A stretch of 64,000 bases of DNA from Undaria pinnatifida (taxonomy: Eukaryota > Sar > Phaeophyceae > Laminariales > Alariaceae): the NCBI GenBank assembly GCA_012845835.1, contig JABAKD010000036.1, positions 124,001 through 188,000 on the forward strand, in the 5' to 3' direction. Below, piece after piece: positions 32,275 through 43,055 of this stretch. A program made the translations under genes and the position numbers. The first letter of the stretch is position 1; each line of letters opens with the position of its first letter. The notes beneath the pieces were generated by a model. That model ran no database searches, was not told where the DNA came from, and was given only the letters and a program-made list of their open reading frames with translations.

Positions 32275-32470
32275 ATCGTACTACTGTACCACACATACAT
32301 GCCGCTCACCCCACACGCACTAGCACATACCAGCACACGTAACCACCCAACACGTACAGGTGCGCGTGCCAATTTTACAGGACGCAATATTTTAACGCAA
32401 TGTACCCATCAATATAGGAGAATCTGTACTTCGCAGAACCAAGACACACGCACTCACGTACGTTCATGGA
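32275..32470 (+). repeat. Diverged repeat R13 copy
   Basis: It shares with 14090-14340 the order of 'ccacacatacatgcc', 'accagcacac', 'attttaacgcaa' and 'cacacgcactc'. Similarity is partial, and the boundaries are uncertain. Confidence 0.4.
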
Positions 32471-32689
32471 ATCGATATTCACCTCTCATAGTACGTATAA
32501 ATGTATGATAAGAGAATCAAAACGGCACCGCCGTGCGCACGCAAACGCGCTGGTTCACAGGTTTCCATGAAATAATATACTCACGTATTTGCTTTCTCTC
32601 ATACTACGTCCGAATTCCTAAATGTGTAAAAAACTGAAAAGTATCCTAACAACTTCGTAGTACTGTACTGTATTGTACTGTATAGAATT

Positions 32690-33764
32690 ATCATGACAAC
32701 GTCAGCTGTGAGTTCGACGAATTTAGGGTCGATACTCATCAGCTGCTGCGTACTACATCGATCGCCATTTATGAAGCAATTTGTCAAAAAATCAAACTGA
32801 AATAGTATTACTCCGAGTATAAAAAATGAAAATACACTCCAGCTGTGAGATCGAAGATTTCGTCGAAACTCATCTTTGCAAGCTGTGTGTGATACTCCGA
32901 TCGCGCGCATTACGAGTTGTGTGTCCTCATTAAGGATATAGGTCGGCGACTCCCCTTACAACTACAGTGTAGCTATCAGGGTCAACAGGATGATTTTAGT
33001 CAGTCTGTGCGCGGAAACTATAAAACCCGTTTCTGAGGGGGACAAAATCTGACAGCTGTGAAGGGAAATGTATCCTTTTATCAAGTGAATCTTGTAAGTC
33101 GAATAACCGGTGAGGGGGGTGGGGCGGAGTTTTGAAGGACGTGGTGGGCTGGTTTTGATCAAAAGCGAGCGGGTTTGGAGGGGAGGGGGGGGGGGGGAAG
33201 GGGGCAATTTGTGCACGTAAGCTATAAATCCTCTCGAGGGGATAAATCTGACGGTTTTGGCACCAGTTTATTATTGAGGGCGGGGGGGGGGGGGGTTGGG
33301 GGGGGGCCGGGGGGGGGGGGGGGGCGGGGGGGAGGGGGGGGGGGGGGGGGGGCGGGGGGGGCAGCTCAATATGTTCCTGGAAACTATACATTATTTTGAG
33401 GGGATAAATGTGACGGTTTTGGAAATAATACATCAGTTTATCATGTATATCCTGGGGTAAGTCGTACAATCAGTGAGTAGAGAGAGGGTGGAGTGTTCGA
33501 GGGGGTGGGGTTGGGATGGGTTGGGGGGGTGGTGGGGGGTGGGGGCGGGGGGGGTCGGGGGGGGGGGGGTGGGGACACAGCGGCATGGATGGCTCTCGAA
33601 AGATAATGAGGTGATATCCTGTGCGTGAAGTGTTTATTAATGTGGCGGATTTCGATATTTGGTGGGGCGTTTGAGTAAGGGAGAGCAAGAGGGGGGGGGG
33701 GGGTATATGAAGCAATAACGATGGGACGAATAGCAAGATGACACATACTCCTACATACAAAAAG
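32690..33764 (-). repeat. R1 composite repeat with poly-G tracts
   Basis: On the plus strand, the R1 terminus 'acactccagctgtgagatcg' is at about 32834 and the full module order follows reversed to about 33720, including several poly-G tracts at 33170-33360. A variant terminus 'acgtcagctgtgagttcgac' is at about 32700. This array is very similar to 56158-57005. Confidence 0.88.
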
Positions 33765-34053
33765 TCGCCCCGGTGGTGTATCAGGTTATCCTTGAGCCTG
33801 GTACAGGCCATCTTCGTGAGTTCGAGTCCCTCCGAGTGCCAATCGTGGGGCCATTTTCTTGTGCAAAGTTGACTCGCGGAGAGCGCGACAGCGTGAGTTG
33901 CCAACAAACACTGAAGCCTTTGTGAAAAATCTACGGGTAGTTGGATTGCTGCACCCTATGCGCGATAGAAATTGAAGGGAAGGACCGGGGTGGGAGAAGG
34001 GACGACACCTGTTACCACGGCTTGTCCAGAAGCTGGTAAGTTGTTGTTGTTGT
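33765..34053 (+). repeat. tRNA-derived SINE (R7), best copy
   Basis: The head has an A-box-like 'tggtgtatcagg' at 33774 and a B box 'gagttcgagtcc' at 33818, about 44 bases apart as in tRNA promoters for RNA polymerase III. The tRNA-like part ends near 33840 ('gagtgcc'). The body follows to 'cttgtccagaagctgg', and the 3' tail is (GTT)4-5. At about 288 bp it is non-coding and would depend on a LINE. Copies with the same body lie at 23205, 28955 and 36128. Confidence 0.85.
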
Positions 34054-35545
34054 CTCACATTAACTCTTGTCAAAAATAGAGAGTCCGTGGCCGCACAAAG
34101 GTGCTGGAACCCTAGGAAGATCCGAAAAACCAAATGAAAAAAAAATAATGGGAGCAAATACTACGTTTTCCCGCCTACAAACGCACGATACTAAGGTGCA
34201 CAAGTGAAATGGTCCGATGTGCAAACTGAACTCACATGGCCGCGGGGGTCCACTCAACTACGGCATAGAGTTCCCCCGTTCCCACAAGTAACCAACTCGC
34301 GGCTACAAACTACAGCGGTTGGGCTGTCTGCCACATACGAACCGCACGGTAATCGTGAGCACAGACGAACGCGCCTGCAGTCTGGAGTGCTGTCGGAGTG
34401 ACGATCCGCGGGCATGCAGTGAAAACAGAGCAATCGAACCAAAAACCACCATACAAATATCAATGATCCCCCCTTTTTTTTCCGGTATGTGTGACATGTT
34501 ACAGCGCAACTACGACGTCCGTGCCTGGAAATTGCAAATTGCGGGGAGTCATTCCCCACGAAGGGTACACAACTCTACCAACTCAACGAAAATCAGTGAC
34601 GCAAGTAACATATTGTACTACTACTGCCTCCTAAAAAATACCTGAAAAAAGACGATCGCTGCTCTCTGTGATGATGGTGTGTGTGCGGGTCGTGGGTCTC
34701 CGTTTGCCATCCTCCTGCTGTGGTTCTACATGCCCGCCTCGTCCTCGTAGCTGACTCGGCCCGCTCCTTCGCACTTGCTCTCGTTGACTCTAAAAATTCC
34801 AAACGGTTCCCCTTCTCCCTCATGCCAAAAAATCGAAATCCTCCCCGCAGCTCGCGGTGCTGATCATAAAGACAAATATTCCCGTTCATGGGGAGTTCAA
34901 TCCGTCTATTCCGCGCCCGTCGCCGCTCAGTCGCCCCCCTCCTTCGTCGTCGAATCCAACCTCCTGCCGGCGCAGTTCCCTCTACTCAAACCAAGACTAC
35001 GCCGTAGTGTGGCTCGTGGTGGCGCCTGCTTCCGCGCACGAGCATCCCGATCAAGCACTGCTGCTCCGCCGCTGCTGCCTAAAAAGACGCGCGCATCGTA
35101 GGTGACCATGCCTAACGCACCACGTACGACCCAACTCTACCGCCACGCCTAAGCCTCGCGGCCACACGCAGCAGCAAGAAGGTATCACTCCTTGAGGGTG
35201 AGTCCGTCCTTACACCCGCTAGACCCTCCTCACTCGCTTCAAGACTTAGTGCCTGCTAGGGCATGCCTCGCAGCATGCCTTACCGCGGCGGCATGGGGAA
35301 CAGATACCTAAGTACAAACGCATGTCAAAATTGAACAAAAAAGATAATTAAAATGGAGATATCGACTAGAACCGCCAACCCAGCCCTGCACAAACGTCAT
35401 ATCCGGAGTGTCCATCCCCGCGCAAGCACCGGCGACGAAGGGTACGTGTTCGGTACGGGATACGCTGCTCAGCGCATATACCATGTAGTCTATGGCATTG
35501 CTGGTGTGTTGATTGATACCAGGGTAGACTATACAAGTAGACTAT
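34054..35545. other. No gene; short R8-like piece at the left
   Basis: 'tctcacattaactcttgtc' and 'gagagtccgtggcc' at 34053-34095 resemble reversed R8. The rest holds overlapping frames without domains on both strands (34254-35105). Confidence 0.35.
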
Positions 35546-36005
35546 AGCTTGCGCTGCCGGGGTAGTAACGGGGACCGCCGATAGGGACAGCTGACGCTAT
35601 CGCTATAGTGGGAACCGAAGGACACGCCAGCTGGCGCTGGATTGCGAAGGCAATTGAGACTGATTCTACGATAGCCGCCCCCAAAACCAGCGATATTCTT
35701 TAACGAACGTTTCGTGGCTGCTCGACACGAGGAAGGATGCTATGAAAGTTGTATCTTCACACATTTTCTTGTTTGCGAAGAACTTTCGACCGATGGCGTC
35801 GGGGTGGCAAAGGGCACCGTATTTCAGGAGATACGGACGTGGGCTGGTTTCAAAACAGGCAGTTTCGTTAAACAAAGGTTGGGGGGGCTACCGTAGAATG
35901 ACTCTTGAGTTAAATCGACACACGACGAGGATGAAAGTACGTGGAAGTGTGGTGAGCGAAAGCTTTTTGTATTATTTTTCCCCGTCCGCCGGAGGATAAA
36001 GTACA
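35546..36005 (+). repeat. R5-R6 composite interrupted by an R3 MITE
   Basis: R5 (35546-35657, 'agcttgcgctgccggggtag' onwards) and R6 (35905-36005, 'ttaaatcgacacacgacg' to 'ccgccggaggataa') are contiguous in the copy at 53910-54115. Here the MITE lies exactly between them. The uninterrupted copy serves as the empty site. Confidence 0.82.
35658..35904 (+). mobile_element. R3 MITE, full length, TTGA target duplication
   Basis: The left end 'gactgattctacgatagcc' and the reverse of the right end 'gagtcattctacggtagcc' match with a few differences. TTGA flanks both ends (35654-35657 and 35905-35908). The related uninterrupted site near 54025 has a single 'ctgagttaaatcg'. At 247 bp it encodes nothing. 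Size and duplication length agree with the copy at 7402-7649. Confidence 0.85.
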
Positions 36006-36127
36006 AGAAAAGTTTGATACCAGGTATCTATTTACTTTGTCTTGTTATTGCTTGATTGTCAAGTAGGGTATAGATTGTTGCTATCAGGATTTTTGTTTTG
36101 TACTTTGTTTTTTCACAAACATCTACC

Positions 36128-36350
36128 TTCCAGCTTCTGGACAAGCCGTGGTCGCAGGTGTCGTCCCTTCTCTCCCCCGGTTCTTGCCTTCAATTTTTGT
36201 GGCGCATAGGGTTCAGCAATCTCACTGCCCGTCGATTTCTTTATCGAGTGTTGCTAACTCACGCTTTCGTGCGTTACGCAAGTCAATTTGTGCACAAGAA
36301 AAAGTCCCCACGAATATATTGGAGTGTGCGCTCGGGGAATTCAATTCATG
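36128..36350 (-). repeat. tRNA-derived SINE (R7), 5'-truncated copy
   Basis: It starts at 'cttccagcttctggacaagc' (reversed 3' end) and continues through the body to 'ggagtgtgcgctcggggaat' and 'tcaattcatg'. It stops in the B-box area where a poly-C run begins. Confidence 0.75.
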
Positions 36351-37035
36351 CCCCCCCCCCCCCCCCCCCCCCCCCCCCGCTCCCAACGCCCCCTCCTTCC
36401 CCACCACCCGCACCATCGCCTAGATTTAGCACCACGCCTATAGCAAGATTCTAACGGATATACATGTATGCGACCTAAATGCTGTTAGAAATCCCCCCTA
36501 TCACCCCCCCCCCCCCCGCCCTTCGAACACTTCGCCCGCTCCTCGACGGGTGTACCACTTACGCGATAGAATATACGAGTACATGATAAACTGATGCATT
36601 CCTTCCACAACCGTCAAGCTCGTCCCCTTGAAGGATTTAGAGTTTCCGCGCACATATTGAGCTGTCCCCGCCCCCCCCATCCCCCCCTGCTCCCTCTTGT
36701 TCAAACCCCGCCCCCCATGCTCTTATAGTCTTCGCCCACTGCTCACCGGTGGTACGACTTACAGGGTACAAATAGTCTTGATAAACGGATGCATTTCGTT
36801 CCACGGCTGTCAGTTTTTGTCACCCTCTGAAACGGGGTTTATAGTTTCCGCGCGGAGACTGATTAATATCACCCCGTTGACCCTGGTGCAAGCTTCACCT
36901 TAGCTCCAAGGGGAGTCGCCGACCTATATCCTTAGTGCGGACACACATTCAGTAATACGCGCGATCGGAGCATAGCGCACAACTTGCAAAGATGAGTTTC
37001 GACGAAGCCTTCGATCTAACAGCTGGAGTGTATTT
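36351..37035 (+). repeat. R1 composite repeat with poly-C run
   Basis: A C-run at about 36351-36378 opens into R1 modules 'ccacccgcaccatcgc', 'tagatttagcaccacgc', 'gataaactgatgcattcc', 'gtttccgcgcacatattga', 'accccgttgaccctgg' and the end module to 'gatctaacagctggagtgta'. Confidence 0.85.
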
Positions 37036-37419
37036 GCATGTTTGCCAATATTGTGCGTACAGCAATAATTACGTGAAGACATATTCATACGTACCCGGAA
37101 TCAAACGAACTGGTCAGGATTATACATTTAAAACTCCCGAGAGAAGAAAAAAAAAAAAAATCCAGCGGCGGTGAAATCGATGATTGTGTCGAACTCCTGT
37201 ATAACAGCTGTCTGCGATGCTTCGATAGGGCGTGTTACGGCGTGTGTGTGCATGCCGCTCACGAAGGATATACGATACATGGGCCGGAGACGTCCCGTAG
37301 AGTAGTAGTTAGTACCAGGGTCAACAGGGTGACACGAACACGTTGAGTTTAATAGGGTTAAATATATGATATCCGAGCAAACTTTGACGGCTGTGGAACT
37401 CACACGCTATACATATATG

Positions 37420-37555
37420 CAAGGGGAGTCGCCGACCTATATCCTTAATGAGGACACACAACTCGTAATACGCGCGGTCGGAGTATCACACACAGCTTGC
37501 AAAGATGAGTTTCGACGAGATATTCGATCTCACAGCTGGAGTGTATTTTCATTTT
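37420..37555 (+). repeat. Repeat R1 terminal module
   Basis: It is a clean end module from 'ggggagtcgccgacctatat' to 'gatctcacagctggagtgta'. A mutated reversed one lies at 37160-37330 ('gcggtgaaatcgatgattgt'). Confidence 0.8.
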
Positions 37556-37734
37556 TTACAATATATTTTGTGGTTTTATCATCATGCCGGTGGGAGTGTT
37601 GTGACGGGTGCTACTGTATGTAGAGGTACACCACTACTTTTGTAAGATGCCCTCGATTTGGGGACTAAAGACCTCCTCTAAAACCCGATTTGGGAGAAGA
37701 ACGAAAAGTGCAACCGGATGAAATACCCCATGGT

Positions 37735-37855
37735 CTAGGGGTTATAGATCGAGAATCAGGCAAAAAATGTCGTATTTTCCGACGGTTTTGGGTTAAGGAG
37801 CCCCGTAATTCAGAAACAAATTCGACGAGAAGTGATACCTCTATCGTAGCACGTG
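37735..37855 (+). repeat. Dispersed repeat R2, best copy
   Basis: 'atggtctaggggttatagat', 'ccgacggttttgggttaagg', 'agccccgtaattcagaaac', 'gacgagaagtgatacctc' and 'tatcgtagcacgtg'. It defines the R2 layout used for the other copies. Confidence 0.7.
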
Positions 37856-37984
37856 TTTTGTACGAAGCATAACCTGCAGCAAGTGTGTTGGAGAATATAG
37901 ACTAGTTTGAGAGTTGGTTCGTCCGAGGACCCCTATATGTAGTTCGACCCCGCGGAAGAACACGTCTACGTGCGTTGAGGACAT

Positions 37985-38560
37985 CACGCTTGGGATATTT
38001 TTCTCGCAATTGCTTCGTACAGGTCACCCGCGCGAGTGACCCCCCCCTTCCTTCCTTTGCAGTTGTTGGGGTTTCGCGCCGATCCTCAGTGGTGTGAGAC
38101 CACCATGCAGGGGTGAATGGTCAGCTACGTTGCCCCAAGTCCATAAGCTAAAAAGAGCTTTTCTTGTATGTAATCACCAAAATTTCGGTAAGGGGTTATT
38201 ATGTTGTTTTCGGGGCCTTTGTTTGCAGTGTCTCGGTGTTACTACCGCGAGTGACTCCTCTACTAGCTTGTGATCTCCAGCTTTTTTGTACTGTTATAAT
38301 CTTCCTTAGGAATACGCGCAATGGAATGGTGAGCCACGCTGCACCAAGAGCATCGCCTGAAGATATTCTCGCCCGCGAGGTAAGTAATCACTCGTGGGAG
38401 TGGCTCAAACGCGGTTGTGGAAATGGGGTATGATAGAGTAGGATACTACAATAACATGCCCTTGGTCTGAGGTGCAGAGTCAGTAGGGCCAGCCGCTCAA
38501 ATTCGTAGCGAAAAACGGGGAATCCCCCCCCTACCGTGTAGCGTTGATCGGAATTCGTGC
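37985..38560 (+). repeat. Two R4 repeat copies
   Basis: Palindromic cores: 'gtcacccgcgcgagtgac' near 38023, a weaker one at 38240 and 'atcactcgtgggagtggc' near 38387. The last ends 'gaaatggggtatgatagag', the sequence thought to have seeded the (TATGG)n array in the 5715 copy. Confidence 0.6.
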
Positions 38561-39355
38561 GCATTAGTGGGAGTGGTGAACAGACGGGACGGAAACGAAC
38601 ATTTCACATAATTTGTAGTATATTCTATTGGCTATTTGATACGTTAGCGGAGCTTGTTATCTTTCTCTGGGAGGTCTGAAGTATAACACGCGTACCGCGA
38701 GCAGTGTGTAGAACCTGTACAGCTACGTAGATTTGAGGATCGTTACGGTATGAGGGCAGGGGTTTAGTCTCGTAACAGTACAACCGACCAATGCCTATCG
38801 TGGTTGGAACACCGGCTGCCTTTGGTTGTATATTCGAGGACGTGGCGAGATTTTTCCCGTGGTTCCCGGCGCATACGAGCGGTGCTATACACTGTCGACC
38901 TTGCATACGTACCCCGCCGCATGAGCAGTCACTTTGCTCGTCGTTGTGGGCTGCTAGTACATTGACAGGCGGGATGACCTATAGAGACGGCCTGCACCGG
39001 ACATACCGACCGCACGCACGCGTGTGCGTTGCGCGCGGACTCGCAATGATTGCACGGGTGTGGCATGATAAGTTCTCCGGTCACGAGCGCGCTGACGAGG
39101 CATGCAAACGCGCCCCCGTTTTCGGCCAAACCCCTTGATTTCAGCTGGAGAACAAGGCTACAGCAGTAGTAGCAGGTGGGGCTCGCATTCAAGACGCTGT
39201 TTTCAGCGGCTTAGACGCACTCTCTTGAGTGGCTTTTTACCGGGGGGGGGGGGGGGTCCCAGTCCTCTAAACATGTTGTGTTCACCATTTCGACGCACGC
39301 TGGGGTAGTGGTGGGCCCGTTGTTTTAACTGGGGCTATCCACTTGAGGAGCCCAA
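38561..39355. other. No recognised feature
   Basis: Overlapping frames of 87-115 aa lie on both strands at 38625-39192. A poly-G run is at 39242-39256. No domain or RNA gene is seen. Confidence 0.4.
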
Positions 39356-39792
39356 TATCGATAACGATGATTACGATTATAACGACGATAACGATGATGT
39401 CGATGACAACGATTATAACGATGATAAAGATGATAAATATGATAACGATGATATCGATGATAACGATGATATCGATGACAACGATGATAGTGATGATAAC
39501 GATGATATCGATGACAACGATGATAGCGATAATAACGATGATATCGACGATATCGATAATGACGATGATATCGATGATAACGATGACAACGATGATATCG
39601 ATGACGACGATGATAACGATGATAGCGATGACGACGATGATATCGATGATGTCGATGATGTCGATGATAACGATAATATCGATGATAACGATGATATCGA
39701 TGATAACGATGATTACGATGATGACGATGATAACGATGACAACAATGATAGCGATGACAACAAAGACAGCGATGACAACGATGATTACGATC
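39356..39792 (+). repeat. 9-bp-unit satellite (gatgataac/gatgatatc type)
   Basis: About 437 bp of nonamer units such as 'gatgataac' and 'gatgatatc' with GAC variants. It reads Ile/Thr/Met-rich or Ile/Val-rich in the open frames, which are low complexity and not genes. It ends in a fragment of R9 ('gatcaaggctacggtag'). Confidence 0.95.
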
Positions 39793-39844
39793 AAGGCTAC
39801 GGTAGGGGGCATGTTAATACCCCCAATTTTCGCTCAGCAGGTGT

Positions 39845-41600
39845 GAGCCACTGCTAATAGCTCGAGAGTGACTCTGTACCTCACTCATAAACACACGTTT
39901 GGAGATTCGTTTGTCGCAGCGTGGCTATCCATCCAAATGGAGATTCACATCAAAATATTTATGCAGCACGATGGAACCCCATGACCGCGTGGAGCCGGGG
40001 GGTCACTCGTGCGAGTGACCTCAACCCACTGCAAACAAAAGGCCCTTACTAACCGTATTAACATCAACATAATAACCCCCTACCCTAGCATGTTGGACCC
40101 GACCAAAGCGTGCTTCTCGAGGAAATACGCAAGTGCACAACCCGATGAACAGTCTCATGGCCTAGATAGCTGTGAAACCAGCAAAACAATATGTTGCCAA
40201 ATACTCAAAGAAATCCAGGCGATAATAATGGACTAAGGAGCGTACCCCCCCGTGATCGAGAAAAAACGATTGAAGTGACCCAAACAAATCTAAGTATGTT
40301 TGTGGCAGGCGTCTATCGCGACATACATGTATCGTCGCCGCCGTTGAATGGTTTGCTTCGCTTTCACCAACGAAATGCTGTTGTTGCTGCCTCTGTTGAT
40401 AGAAATGTAGTTCGTCTCGCGGGAGTGGTATATAATCAGTCGTTAAAGTTGGGGTATCCGTGCCGTATGCATATGGTCCAGACTAGATATCAGGTTCATC
40501 ATTGGTGACAGAGTTAAAAAAGTAGACATCCTGGTCGTGTATCCTGGTTTATACTGGCAGAATTGTTACTGGTGAGTTTTCGTTTTGAGCGAGGTGTTGA
40601 TGATGGTCACGCAAACATACGATTCTATTCATCCGCGAAAGAGCACGAGCCAGCGTCTGTCGCTAAAGCCGGACCAATCATATTTATAGTTTCATGTCGC
40701 ATCGGAAGTTCCGATAAAGCGCAAATCGAATCAAACGTTTGGTCGGAACATAGCACCTCCCGATATCAGATTACAACGTCGTACCTCTGCTGGATGGGGG
40801 GTGCTGCTCTACTCCCCCGGCCGCGTGTTGGGAGGTTAAGAAGGTGAACGATTCGACGCGATGGGTCCTAACTCTAAACCACCCGCCACCTTTTGTCCGT
40901 CCGCGAAAGAGAAAGAGAAAATAAGAAAATTCACAGACGAATAAAAAAACAGTACCCTATCTACGTGTACCGCTGTGGTCGTGCCATTCTGCTTTTTACC
41001 AAACATGGAATAGTTGGATACAATCTGCCAGGGAGTTCCACCTTCGTCGTTCGCGTCTCTGGTGAAACGTTGAGACATGAACGGGCAGGTCCATACTCGA
41101 GCCGATGGTAAGGAACTTTCCCGTTTGATGAAAAACGACCTGTTGATTTGTGAGCAAACGCACTCCAAGCCTACGAGGGGAAGTCCTCGGAATTCATACC
41201 GTCGGCCCCGCGGTCGCGAGTCGGTACCATTCAATTGAATGGGGTAAGTTCTGTTAACTGCCCAAATGAAACTAGTTTGCTGTTCGGCGGCCGCAAGCAC
41301 TGTACTGCGTACTGTTGTTGTGTCCACAAGCCGAAAATAATGGACGATGCTACAGCAATAGGAGGAGCGCGAGCGCAGGGCGCCGGGCGGAGTTCGTCCC
41401 GCATGTTGGGGTAACCAAAAAATTGGAGGCCAAGCCGGTGGCCGGCTGAAGCCGGACGCCAAGGCCACGGCGAGGCGAGAAACAGATCGCCCAAGTTGGG
41501 TGGTAACGTTGTTACCCTTCGAAACAATGCGCGGGTTTCTTGTAGCTTACTCGGAATACGAGCAGCACGTACAGATCGCACACCAAGGTTAAGGAAAACT
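39845..41600. other. No gene; R4 core and R2 fragment
   Basis: 'ggtcactcgtgcgagtgacc' at 40001-40020 is an isolated R4 palindrome. A weak R2-like block lies near 40140-40270. Frames up to 210 aa on the minus strand (40836-41468) show no domain. Confidence 0.35.
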
Positions 41601-41839
41601 GGTGGCCGCGAAGAGGCGAGACCTGGTAGAATGGGCGACCGAAAGGATGATTACCAGGGCTAGAAACGTTTGCTGGCGTTGGTTTGCAGCGGACGCAAGT
41701 GAAAATATGTTTTGCCGCCAGAATCTCCGTGTTGCCGATGACAATGCGAGCGTACCGGTAGGCAGCAAGGTCTTCATGCAAAAGCGTGTGCCCTGCGGAA
41801 ATACCTTGCCGACGGCGTACTAACGAAGGTGGTGAAAGC

Positions 41840-43028
41840 CGATGGTCGGTGATACACGCTAAAACATGGCAAAGTGCTGGCGGAGGCAATAGCAGCGGGA
41901 GTCGAGTCACTGAAGGTTCGCCGCGAGTTGAAAAGGGAGATGCGATTAGGTCTCGTAATGCTTGATCCCGACGCACTATTCAACATGGTTGCAAAGCGGC
42001 AACGTGGGTGGCAAACCCTATTTGAGGCCAATGACGCTGCACGCCGGCAAACATCAACGCGGCGTGACGCTAGGTTCGTGGTTTCTGCGGGGACCCAGCC
42101 GCAGGGATGTGCTGCTGTCGAAGACGACTTACGCGAGAGTCGTAAGGCCGCTTGTGTGAAAGCAGAGCGGAACCGTCGGCAAGACAACAATGAGTGTTTT
42201 TTTGTATGGTAAGCAAGGTCGCAACGAGTGGGACTGCCCTCGAAGTCAGCAGAGCAAAGAGAGGGGAAGATAACTGACGGCCAGAGCAACGGCGAAACCC
42301 CCAAGAAGCAGTAGTCTGCCAGCGACCCCGCTCAGAAATTCCAGAGCAAGACCACCGGTATAGTCCAAACGTCTGCCACGCCTCGAGCTAATGGGTATCA
42401 GATCGCCTCAACCGCGGCGTTCTCGGAGACCGAATCAGCTGCGCCTGAAGCGTCTACGCCGCATGATGACGACTAAGTGTACATTCGCGTGCCGCGGGAA
42501 AAGGCGTCGCCAGTGGATACCGGGCTCACCCAGACGGTGCACCTCGGTATTTGTCAAAGCACTGGGTCGTAGAATGCAGCACCAGTATTTTACTCCGTTC
42601 CGGTGCAGCTGCCGGCACCCGCGTAGCAGAAGTGGCGTGTAGATTATATCACCATTTCGTACGCGCGTGTTGCGGTCTTACAGCCTGGCGGATGTAGTGA
42701 CACCAGTGTGGATACGGTGGACACCGAACCACATTTTGAGACGCGGGCGGAGCATGTCACGGAGAGCCTTACGGTTCCCGGAGTCTCCTCGGCTGCCGAC
42801 GTCAAATTTCTCATGGATTATGGTTCAGGTGTTACAGCGACGTCGGAGGAGCTGGTAGAGGCCCTGCAGGGACAGCCGGGAACGACCCAAACCGCATTAA
42901 TGCAGGCGTTTGTTGGGTATGCGCTTGTGACGACGTCGTTGGGCCAGGAAATACTGACACATACGCCTCAAGACGCTCGAACCGACAATCCGCCTGCCAC
43001 CCAGGAAACCAAACCAAGGTCCAAATAA
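41840..43028 (+). pseudogene. Decayed LTR-retrotransposon gag/protease relic
   Basis: It comes from a Gag-Pol polyprotein. The first part (about 41865-42209) encodes a charged Gag-like segment ending 'NECFFVW'. The next bases, in another frame, continue 'GKQGRNEWDC'. Joined, they resemble a CCHC zinc knuckle (42195-42237) in which the second Cys and the His appear changed. Frameshifts and stops follow. At 42708-43028 a frame contains 'MDYGSGVTATSEELVEALQ', like a retropepsin active site, where the usual Asp-Ser/Thr-Gly has Tyr instead. It ends at about 43028, just before repeat R10. No RT, integrase or LTRs were found. Ty3-like affiliation is an inference. Confidence 0.5.
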
Positions 43029-43055
43029 AAAAAAGAGAATGAAGAAAACAACATC

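Noticed and set aside
33765-33840. A functional tRNA gene
   Set aside because: A and B boxes are present, but the acceptor arms do not pair and the sequence continues into a repeated body. It is a SINE head.
39282-39846. Ile/Val-rich 176-aa and Met/Thr-rich 167-aa frames
   Set aside because: They are low-complexity translations of a nonamer satellite, open on both strands.
40836-42304. Minus-strand frames of 116-210 aa
   Set aside because: They overlap each other and the plus-strand gag relic, with no domain and unbiased composition.
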